Origin: an uncultured Clostridia bacterium
GTDB taxonomy: Bacteria; Bacillota; Clostridia; TANB77; CAG-508
Direction of reading: 5' to 3'
Assembly: GCA_944391155.1 (NCBI GenBank)
Contig: CALXSO010000105.1
Location: forward strand, 1-9,196
Length of the DNA stretch: 9,196 nt
Shown here: piece by piece, positions 1-5,280 of the stretch
Layout: each line of letters opens with the position of its first letter
Numbering within the stretch: position 1 is the stretch's first letter
The notes under the pieces: model-generated
The model's database searches: none
What the model saw: the letters and a program-made list of their open reading frames with translations, nothing else
Told to the model about the DNA's origin: nothing
Program-made: the position numbers and the translations under genes

Positions 1-137
1 TGTAGCTTTAGAAACATCTCCATCATAGTTAAGATTTGTTTCACCTTTTTTCATTTTTTCTTTTATTGCATCATTTTTGCTAATTGTGCCTTAATTGTTT
101 CCCGTGTAGCTAACTTGGCTGAAATAATTTTAAACAT
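1..137 (-). pseudogene. Frameshifted 5' end of an unknown gene, cut by the window edge
   Basis: Reading the minus strand from the ATG at 137, a good ribosome binding site (AGGAGG, about 8 bases upstream) leads into 24 codons beginning MFKIISAKLATRETIKAQLA and ending at a TAA. A shift of one base within the AAAAA run around positions 73-77 opens a second frame that stays open to the window edge and reads NDAIKEKMKKGETNLNYDGD and on. Both parts are Lys/Glu-rich and coding-like, so I read this as one gene with a single-base deletion in a homopolymer. A genuine 24-residue peptide is the alternative. The family is not recognised. It is divergent from guaA. Confidence 0.45.
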
Positions 138-158
138 AATGATTTCCTCCTAAATTCT

Positions 159-187
159 AATATAGTTCATATTTAATTAGAACACAA
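159..187 (-). promoter_or_regulatory. Candidate sigma-A promoter for the frameshifted minus-strand gene
   Basis: On the minus strand TTGTGT (187-182) and TATATT (164-159) are separated by exactly 17 bases and point to the ATG at 137 with its AGGAGG site. The -10 matches consensus at five of six positions and the -35 at three. In AT-rich DNA such matches arise by chance, so support is moderate to weak. Confidence 0.35.
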
Positions 188-188
188 A

Positions 189-243
189 TTGACATAAACC
201 GCAAATTCTCCTTTACTTTAAATCTAAACTATGATATTATAAT
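189..243 (+). promoter_or_regulatory. Probable guaA promoter region
   Basis: A perfect TTGACA is at 189-194, and TATGAT (230-235) and TATAAT (238-243) lie farther downstream. The TTGACA is too far from these -10 boxes for normal spacing; at 17 bases its partner would be TTTACT (212-217), a weak -10. The two TATAAT-like boxes lack a good -35. A plus-strand promoter for guaA is expected here, but which pairing is used cannot be decided by eye. No purine-riboswitch signature was seen between here and guaA. Confidence 0.3.
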
Positions 244-258
244 ATTATAATAATAAAG

Positions 259-305
259 AAAGGAGATTATGATTATTTAAATAAAAGATAATCATACAAA
301 AAAAT
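259..305 (+). promoter_or_regulatory. guaA leader: ribosome binding site separated from the start codon by a hairpin
   Basis: The only Shine-Dalgarno-like sequence before guaA is AAAGGAG (about 259-265), 40 bases ahead of the ATG at 306. Between them is a perfect inverted repeat, ATGATTAT (269-276) with ATAATCAT (288-295), extendable by one G-U and one T-A pair around a loop of about 7 bases. If the hairpin folds, the site and the ATG are brought to an effective spacing of about 13 bases. A three-codon open frame (ATG 269, Met-Ile-Ile-stop at 278-280) also begins just after AAAGGAG. Either a structure-bridged ribosome binding site or a minimal leader peptide could explain the layout. Confidence 0.5.
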
Positions 306-1845
306 ATGAAAAATAATGAACTAATCCTTATCCTAGATTTTGGAGGACAATACAACCAACTAATAGCAAGAAGAGTTAGAGAATGTAATGTGTATTCAGA
401 AGTAGTACCTTACAACATTTCGATAGAAAAAATTAGAGAAAAAAATCCAAAAGGAATTATTTTTACAGGAGGTCCTGCAAGTGTATATGGTGAAGATTCT
501 CCTAGATGTGCTGAAGAAATTTTTGATTTAGGTATACCAGTGCTTGGAATATGTTATGGAATGCAACTTATGACTTATACTATTCGGAGGAAAAGTACAA
601 AAAGCTGAAACAAGAGAATATGGAACAACAAAAGTGGAAATTGATAGTACCTCTTCCCTATTTCAAGGTTTTGAAAATCAAAATGATTTCTTAATGAGTC
701 ATACTGATTTTGTTGCAGAAGTTCCAGCTGGTTTTAAAAATATTGGAAAAACTATGCATTGCCCAAATGCTGCAATGGAAAATTCTGATAAAAAATTATA
801 TGGAATACAATTTCATCCAGAAGTTAATTTGTCTGTAAATGGTACTAAAGTTATTTATAATTTCTTATTCAATATTTGTAAATGTTCTGGTGATTGGCAA
901 ATTTCTTCATTTGTAGAAGATAGTATAAAAACCTTAAAAGAAAAGATTGGTGATGGCAAGGCCTTGTGTGCTTTATCTGGTGGTGTAGATTCATCAGTTG
1001 CCGCTGTATTACTACATAAAGCTATTGGTAAAAATTTAACTTGTATTTTTGTTGATCACGGTTTACTTCGCAAAAATGAAGGTGATGAAGTTGAAGAAAT
1101 TTTTAGAAATCAATTTGATATAAATTTACTTAGAGTAGATGCCAAAGATAGATTTTTAGAAAAACTTTCTGGAGTTACAGATCCTGAAAAAAAGAGAAAA
1201 ATCATTGGAGAAGAATTTATTAGAGTTTTTGAAGAAGAAGCTAAAAAAATTGGAACAGTTGATTTTTTAGTTCAAGGAACAATATATCCTGATGTAATAG
1301 AGAGTGGGCTTGGAAAAAGTTCTGTTATTAAGAGCCATCATAATGTTGGCGGATTACCAGATTATGTTGATTTTAAGGAAATTGTAGAACCTTTAAGAAA
1401 TTTATTTAAAGATGAAGTTAGAAAAACTGGTTTAGAATTAGGAATTCCAGAGAATTTAGTATTTAGACAACCATTTCCTGGACCAGGACTTGCTATTCGT
1501 ATAATTGGAGATATAACAGATGATAAATTAAATATTTTGAAGGATGCTGATAGTATTTTCAGAGAAGAAATAGCAAATGCAGGTCTTGATAAATCAATAA
1601 ATCAATATTTTGCAGTACTTACTAATTTAAAGTCTGTTGGTGTCATGGGTGATGAAAGAACTTATGATTATACTATTGCTTTACGTGCAGTTGAAACTAC
1701 TGATTTTATGACTGGTGTATGGAGTAAAATACCTTACGAAGTACTAGAAAAAGTTTCTTCTAGAATTGTAAATGAGGTTAAGCATGTTAATCGTGTAGTT
1801 TATGATATTACTTCTAAACCACCTGCAACTATTGAATGGGAATAA
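306..1845 (+). CDS. guaA: GMP synthase (glutamine-hydrolysing), interrupted by one +1 frameshift
   Basis: GuaA converts XMP, ATP and glutamine to GMP, the last step of guanine nucleotide synthesis in the cytosol. The amidotransferase domain comes first: LDFGGQYNQLIARRVRE near the start, GGPASVYGE, and the nucleophile Cys83 in GICYGMQL; the catalytic pair is in FHPEV (His170, Glu172). The ATP-pyrophosphatase domain follows with the P-loop SGGVDSS (224-230), and the dimerisation domain ends in the family-typical PPATIEWE. One surplus base near 582-585 (ACT ATT C GGA GGA AAA) breaks the frame after residue 93, giving a stop at 606-608; dropping it restores GGKVQKAETREYG and a 512-residue protein of normal family length. 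Everything else is intact, which suggests a sequencing error or a very recent mutation. If real, glutamine-dependent activity would be lost; GTG at 634 is an in-frame internal codon, not a convincing start. Single-gene transcript with its own terminator. Confidence 0.9.
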
Positions 1846-1851
1846 TTTTTT

Positions 1852-1900
1852 AATGTAAAAGATGGGGGATTTTTAAGAATCCCCCATCTTTTACATTTTT
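1852..1900 (+). terminator. Rho-independent terminator of guaA
   Basis: A perfect 20-bp inverted repeat (1852-1871 with 1878-1897) with a 6-base loop begins 7 bases after the guaA stop. The stem contains a GGGGG/CCCCC core and a run of five T (1896-1900) follows on the plus strand. Its right edge overlaps the stop codon (1901-1899) of the convergent minus-strand gene, so the hairpin may also slow transcription from that side, although no U-run follows it in that direction. Confidence 0.92.
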
Positions 1901-2285
1901 ACGGCTTTGAGCGAGTTATTTTTACCTGCTTTATTTCTTTTTCTATTTCTTTTTGCTTTTCAATGTTGTCAATTTTTTCAATGAAATATAATGTTGCAAT
2001 ATGATGTTTCGAAACTAGTAGATAACAATTATTTTGGGATATTTTTACAATATCTGCAAAATTATTGCTAAAAGTTTTCATTTTCATAAATTCGTATACT
2101 TTTATACATAATTCTTTTTCCTCCATATTTCCTTGAATATAATCATCTGTTAAAAAACCTTCCAAATAATTCCCGCTGATTATAGCAAATCCATTGCTAT
2201 AATAATAGTTTGAAATTTCTTTTGTTGGAAACTCCATTTCTTCTTTTCCCATCCGTAATTCGATTTTGTAATATGTCTTTTCCAT
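1899..2285 (-). CDS. Hypothetical protein, 128 residues
   Basis: I do not recognise a family. The protein is soluble-looking, with no signal peptide or membrane segment. The first about 95 residues alternate short hydrophobic and aromatic stretches (YYKIEL, YYYSNGFAII, ATLYFIEKI) suggestive of a small alpha/beta fold. The last 25 are a charged Lys/Glu/Ile tail (IEKQKEIEKEIKQVKI), probably helical. The start at 2285 is preceded by AAAGAGAGG on the minus strand, with 9 bases between that motif and the ATG. The gene is convergent with guaA and shares its terminator region. A strong promoter lies about 260 bases upstream, implying a long untranslated leader unless a closer weak promoter is used. 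Codon use matches the neighbours. Confidence 0.6.
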   Translation of the reverse strand: MEKTYYKIELRMGKEEMEFPTKEISNYYYSNGFAIISGNYLEGFLTDDYIQGNMEEKELCIKVYEFMKMKTFSNNFADIVKISQNNCYLLVSKHHIATLYFIEKIDNIEKQKEIEKEIKQVKITRSKP

Positions 2286-2406
2286 GTTGTTATACCTCTC
2301 TTTCTTAATTTAAACAGAAATATCTTAGTTGTTGAGGTTGTTTTTTGTTTAAGACTCAATTAGAATCTTTTAGTTGACTGGTATATAAATTTACATGCCA
2401 ATTTTT

Positions 2407-2477
2407 TAAGGACATCGATTATGTTATTTTACAATTATTTTGTCCTTAGTAAACTACTTTCCTGAGATTTCACTCAG
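2407..2477. repeat. Two inverted repeats in the leader upstream of the 128-residue protein gene
   Basis: TAAGGACA (2407-2414) and TGTCCTTA (2441-2448) form a perfect 8-bp inverted repeat with a 26-base loop. CTGAG (2462-2466) and CTCAG (2473-2477) form a 5-bp stem with a 6-base loop. On the plus strand the second is followed by a T-rich run, but there is no plus-strand gene for it to terminate. On the minus strand both lie in the expected 5' leader of the gene starting at 2285. Confidence 0.4.
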
Positions 2478-2509
2478 TTGTTTTTTTTCTGCTTTTAATT
2501 GTTTTTTGT

Positions 2510-2516
2510 CCTCCTT
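2510..2516 (-). promoter_or_regulatory. Orphan ribosome binding site AAGGAGG
   Basis: A full-strength AAGGAGG on the minus strand lies about 27 bases after the predicted transcription start of the promoter at 2550-2578. No ATG, GTG or TTG follows at normal distance; only an ATT is available. One frame through the site reads DKKQLKAEKKQLSEISGK and then stops at a TAG. It may be a relic of a small gene that lost its start, or an anti-SD-binding element in a leader. Confidence 0.4.
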
Positions 2517-2549
2517 ATTATTATATTAGAATATTATCTTTGTATTTGC

Positions 2550-2578
2550 ATTATAACACTTTTTACATAAAATAACAA
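2550..2578 (-). promoter_or_regulatory. Strong sigma-A type promoter with extended -10, minus strand
   Basis: On the minus strand TTGTTA (2578-2573), a 17-base spacer, and a perfect TATAAT (2555-2550) preceded by TGT, the extended -10 element. It lies just past the end of the ytvI-like gene and fires away from it towards the gene at 2285. The rest of the 296-base gap from 2286 to 2581 holds the orphan ribosome binding site and the inverted repeats listed separately; I see no convincing coding sequence there. Confidence 0.6.
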
Positions 2579-2581
2579 ATA

Positions 2582-3679
2582 TTAATTTTTATCAAAAATG
2601 GTTTTCATTACTCCTTGGTCTATTAATGTTGCAAATATATTCTTAAAGATAATTAAAACAATTGGTCCTACTAATAGTCCTATGATTCCAATAAATTTAA
2701 ATCCAGTATACATTGCGATTAATGTAAATATCGGATGAACCCCTATGTTTTTGCTTACTAATCTTGGTTCTAAGAATTGTCTAACAACAGACATTATGAT
2801 GAATAATACTAAAATTGCTATCCCTAGTTTCAAATCTCCATTTAATCCACATAATATTGCCCAAGGAACCATTACAGTTCCAGATCCAAGTATTGGTAAG
2901 GCATCTACAAATCCTATTCCTAGTGCTATTAATAATGGAAATTCTATTGCAAATCCTGCAAATTTTAATATATATAATCCTATTAGAGAAATTATAAAAG
3001 AGACTAATATAAGTGTTGCTTCTGCTTTCAAATAGCTTCCTAATGTCTTGATTAAATCTCTCATATGATTTCCTAACCTCATGACCCAGGTTCGTGGTAA
3101 GTGGTGTTCTATTTGATCTAGTATATATATTTTATCTACACACATAAAATATAAAGACATTACTGTAATTACAAAATATATTGCAATATTTGGTATTTGA
3201 CTTATTACATTTATAAGTCCATTTAAAACATTTCTTGCCCATTGTGATATATTTGTAAATACATCTCCCGTTGTTTCTTGTAATATTCTCATTACTTCAT
3301 CTGGTAAATGTATTCTTTCAAAATTAAAATCTTTTGTTATGTTTTGAAATAGTTGATATGCTTTATCTATATAATAATTTAAATCTTCTAGTAAGTTTGA
3401 AGCTTCTGAGAATAGTGTAAAAATCCCCCATATTAGACTTCCTAATATAACCAATGAAACAATTATGAAAATAATAATGGAGCTTGTCCTTCTTGTAAAT
3501 TTTGTTTTTCTCATAACAAATTTTATAGGTGGTTCCATTATTAAAGATATGATAAAAGCAATCAAAAAAGGCATATAAAATACTGATAATTTTAATCCTA
3601 AATATAAACCTAATAGAATTAATATTACATATAAAATTCTTTTTCCTACTCTTGTCCAGTATGACATATCTATAATCAT
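2582..3679 (-). CDS. ytvI: AI-2E/PerM-family membrane protein, probably sporulation protein YtvI
   Basis: This 365-residue polytopic membrane protein has hydrophobic segments at about residues 14-48, 67-90, 163-180, 220-240, 246-300 and 315-350, with an extracytoplasmic or cytoplasmic amphipathic region at 91-160 as is usual in the family. The signature DALPILGSGTVMVPWAI (259-275) and QFLEPRLVSKNIGVHP (301-316) are typical of the PerM/AI-2E group, and the LGSGTVMVPW form and length fit the YtvI branch found in spore formers. The transported substrate is not established; members have been linked to signal-molecule or ion export, and YtvI is named only for sporulation-associated membrane location. 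The ATG at 3679 follows GGAGG at about 10 bases. The gene stands alone, between a terminator upstream and a new promoter downstream. Family membership is secure, the YtvI label less so. Confidence 0.8.
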   Translation of the reverse strand: MIIDMSYWTRVGKRILYVILILLGLYLGLKLSVFYMPFLIAFIISLIMEPPIKFVMRKTKFTRRTSSIIIFIIVSLVILGSLIWGIFTLFSEASNLLEDLNYYIDKAYQLFQNITKDFNFERIHLPDEVMRILQETTGDVFTNISQWARNVLNGLINVISQIPNIAIYFVITVMSLYFMCVDKIYILDQIEHHLPRTWVMRLGNHMRDLIKTLGSYLKAEATLILVSFIISLIGLYILKFAGFAIEFPLLIALGIGFVDALPILGSGTVMVPWAILCGLNGDLKLGIAILVLFIIMSVVRQFLEPRLVSKNIGVHPIFTLIAMYTGFKFIGIIGLLVGPIVLIIFKNIFATLIDQGVMKTIFDKN

Positions 3680-3700
3680 ATATGTAAGTCCTCCAATATT

Positions 3701-3728
3701 ATTATATGCAGGTTAGTTATATTTATCC
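3701..3728 (-). promoter_or_regulatory. Promoter of the ytvI-like gene, resembling mother-cell sporulation sigma sites
   Basis: On the minus strand CATATAAT (3708-3701) matches seven of eight bases of the sigma-E -10 consensus CATACAAT, and with the next bases it also fits the sigma-K pattern CATAnnnTA. GGATAAA 13 bases upstream (3728-3722) has the ATA core of a sigma-E -35. The same region reads as a sigma-A promoter (TGGATA, 17 bases, TATAAT). In either case transcription would begin almost at the GGAGG of the ribosome binding site, leaving a very short leader. Confidence 0.35.
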
Positions 3729-3784
3729 ATAATATTTTTCTTCATAAATGGAGTTCTATGTAATCTTAATAGCATAAATAGAAT

Positions 3785-3828
3785 AAAAGAGAATACTTCA
3801 CTACTTACATAGCTATATTCTCTTTTTT
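3785..3828 (-). terminator. Terminator downstream of the CBS-domain gene
   Basis: AAAAGAGAATA (3785-3795) and TATTCTCTTTT (3816-3826) form an 11-bp perfect stem with a 20-base loop. The stem is flanked by A and T runs, so it can act in either direction. On the minus strand it lies about 55 bases after the stop of the CBS gene and separates it from the ytvI-like gene. Confidence 0.65.
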
Positions 3829-3833
3829 ATCTG

Positions 3834-3853
3834 AAAATCTTTTAAAAGATTTT
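3834..3853. repeat. 20-bp perfect palindrome after the CBS gene
   Basis: AAAATCTTTTAAAAGATTTT reads the same on both strands. It sits between the CBS gene stop (3883) and the 3785-3828 hairpin. It is too AT-only to be a strong stem, and may assist termination or be an incidental palindrome. Confidence 0.35.
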
Positions 3854-3882
3854 TCTCTATAACTTTGAATTTTTATTTATTT

Positions 3883-4332
3883 TTATTCTCCGTTTTTGAT
3901 AGTACCTTTTGTATCACAGATATTTTCTAGTGTTATGCAGATATTTTCTTCGCCTAATTCTTGAGATTTTTTTGCTAAATCTCCTAAAGTTAGTATTCCA
4001 ACTATCTTGTTTTGAGAATCACATACTGGAATTCTTCTAATTTGATTTGTTGACATTTTTTGTTCTACTGTTTTCATTTCGTCATTTTCATTACAAGTGC
4101 AAACATTACAAGACATTATTTCGCTTATTGGTGTTTGTTTAGCATCTTTACAGCTTATAACACTTCTTAAAATTATATCTCTATCTGTAACTATTCCACA
4201 TACACTATTTTCGTCGTTACATACAGGAACACACCCTACATGATTATCATTCATTATTTTTGCAACATCATAAATAGATGCATTAGATTTAACATAAATA
4301 ACATCATTACACATACAATCTTTTGCTTTCAT
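3883..4332 (-). CDS. Cysteine-rich protein with two CBS domains
   Basis: Tandem CBS domains form a Bateman module, which usually binds adenine nucleotides as an energy or signal sensor. CBS1 spans about residues 8-60 (VKSNASIYDVAKIM, VPVCN, CGIVTDRDI) and CBS2 about 70-122 (DEMKTVEQKM, IRRIPVCD, IVGILTLGDLA). The GIVTDRDI and GILTLGDL strands are diagnostic. At 149 residues it is a stand-alone module with no catalytic domain. I place the start at the ATG at 4332 because AAAGGTGG lies 7 bases before it; a TTG at 4350 is in frame but overlaps that ribosome binding site. Oddly it has 12 cysteines (residues 6, 8, 34, 38, 45, 61, 75, 78, 80, 104, 132, 139), including CMC and CNVCTC clusters, suggesting metal or redox sensing in addition to, or instead of, nucleotide binding. 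The partner is unknown. The gene lies 105 bases downstream of the 216-residue protein gene with no clear terminator between, so co-transcription is possible. Confidence 0.85.
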   Translation of the reverse strand: MKAKDCMCNDVIYVKSNASIYDVAKIMNDNHVGCVPVCNDENSVCGIVTDRDIILRSVISCKDAKQTPISEIMSCNVCTCNENDEMKTVEQKMSTNQIRRIPVCDSQNKIVGILTLGDLAKKSQELGEENICITLENICDTKGTIKNGE

Positions 4333-4437
4333 TTCATTACCACCTTTCAAAATTTTATATTTTTATTTTTTGCATTTTTTTTATTTGTATACAATCATTG
4401 TTTTGAAAAAATGGTAATTTTTTGAAAATTTTAAAAA

Positions 4438-5088
4438 TTATACTTCATAGATGTCTTCATAACCTCTAGGCATTATTGGAGGTCTCATATTATTATTGGG
4501 TCCACCAGGTCTGCCTGGTCCTCCGGGGAAAAATGGTCTGTGTGGTCTACTTGGTGGTCTTGGGGTAATTATACCTGGTCTTCCTAAAAGTTCTCTCAAA
4601 ATTAAAATTTTAATAATATCTCTTATACTATTATTGCGTCTGCGTTGTCTATTTTCTCCCCTATCTTCGCTGTTTTCAGTTTGTGACAATTTTACTTCTG
4701 CCTTTTTTTCTGTATTTGAATTTTTAGTATTCATATTGTCTGATGATCTATTATTCTGTCCAGTATTATTAGTTAAAGAGATATTCACCTGTACTTCATC
4801 TCTTGCTTCAACTGCTGAATATATTTCATCAGTCATTCTTTCTACTAAGTCCCTATTTATTGTTTGATTTGCTCCACTGCAAGCTTTTCTTACCATAGGA
4901 TATACGATTTTATATATTTCTGGATAACATTCCTCTAATTCTTCATTAATTCTATTATTGCTATAATTTGGTTGATATGTGTTATTATATGAATAGTCAT
5001 ATTGATTATTAAAATTGTACCCAGAAGTATTGTAATCATCATATCCTAATATACTTCTTATGTAGTCTTCATATGTTTGATTATTCAT
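4438..5088 (-). CDS. Uncharacterised low-complexity protein with helical core and Pro/Gly-rich tail
   Basis: This 216-residue protein has four parts. Residues 1-46 are Asn/Tyr-rich (YNTSGYNFNNQYDYSYNN). Residues 47-95 form a well-ordered, conserved-looking helical segment (EELEECYPEIYKIVYPMV, then DLVERMTDEIYSAVE). Residues 103-152 are a polar Asn/Ser/Glu/Arg linker. A short hydrophobic helix (IRDIIKILILREL, 155-167) leads to a Pro/Gly/Arg-rich tail (170-208). There is no signal peptide. The start is firm: AAGGAGGT ends 5 bases before ATG 5088. Low-complexity Asn/Tyr and Pro/Gly regions with a small helical domain resemble spore coat or exosporium-type proteins, and the neighbouring ytvI-like gene fits that, but this is inference. 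A TATAAT lies at 5145-5140 on the minus strand, with only a weak -35. Confidence 0.8.
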   Translation of the reverse strand: MNNQTYEDYIRSILGYDDYNTSGYNFNNQYDYSYNNTYQPNYSNNRINEELEECYPEIYKIVYPMVRKACSGANQTINRDLVERMTDEIYSAVEARDEVQVNISLTNNTGQNNRSSDNMNTKNSNTEKKAEVKLSQTENSEDRGENRQRRRNNSIRDIIKILILRELLGRPGIITPRPPSRPHRPFFPGGPGRPGGPNNNMRPPIMPRGYEDIYEV

Positions 5089-5190
5089 TTTTTACCTCCT
5101 TACTTTTTGTATAATATTCTGTAAGTTGGTATTTGGTGAATTATATTCTTTTTTGTACATTGAATAAAGGATGATATGGATTTTTCCGTA

Positions 5191-5275
5191 TACAACAAGA
5201 AAGGTTACCTGTAAAAAGACCCGCGTGAGCCTCCCTTAAGTAGCTTCGCTACCTTATATTAGCTCTTTTGTTGTA
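5191..5275. other. Structured, GC-rich element enclosed by a 13-bp inverted repeat; possible non-coding RNA or 3' UTR structure
   Basis: TACAACAAGAAAG (5191-5203) pairs with CTCTTTTGTTGTA (5263-5275): eight perfect pairs, then one wobble and one mismatch in thirteen. The enclosed 59 bases include a GTAGC/GCTAC hairpin with a 3-base loop (5240-5252), the palindromic AGGTTACCT (5202-5210) and a GC-rich stretch (5218-5235) that stands out against the surrounding AT-rich DNA. The element begins 5 bases after the murD stop on the minus strand and ends about 100 bases before the next gene on that strand. On the minus strand GGGTCTTTTT (5223-5214) gives an internal U-run. AAAAGAGC (5269-5262, minus) could pair either with the far arm or with inner GCTC and TCTTTT segments, so alternative folds exist. 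Strand and class are undecided; it matches no riboswitch or ribozyme I can name. Confidence 0.5.
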
Positions 5276-5280
5276 AATTA

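Noticed and set aside
195..208. PurR-box-like ATAAACCGCAAATT upstream of guaA
   Set aside because: Two core bases differ from the CCGAAC consensus and there is no second box; not enough to call an operator.
582..591. Programmed +1 frameshift at a rare CGG codon in guaA
   Set aside because: The P-site codon re-pairs poorly after the shift, the SD-like GGAGG lies on the wrong side of it, and guaA is not known to be recoded.
4385..4394. TTGTATACAA palindrome upstream of the CBS gene as an operator
   Set aside because: A 10-base AT-rich palindrome is expected by chance at this base composition; there is no second copy nearby.
4496..4867. Plus-strand frame starting with collagen-like GPPGLPGPPG
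   Set aside because: It is the antisense of the Pro/Gly-rich tail of the minus-strand gene at 4438-5088, which has a strong ribosome binding site; the plus frame has none and loses the repeat at once.
5213..5240. Resemblance of AAGGGAGGCTCACGCGGG (minus strand) to the T-box sequence AGGGTGGTACCGCGGG
   Set aside because: The invariant TGGN is not kept, there is no room for a specifier stem (murD coding sequence is directly upstream), and the downstream gene is not an amino-acid or tRNA-synthetase gene.
5191..5275. Retron-like or integron attC-like reading of the enclosed element
   Set aside because: No reverse transcriptase or integrase is nearby, and the attC core bases are not present at the ends.
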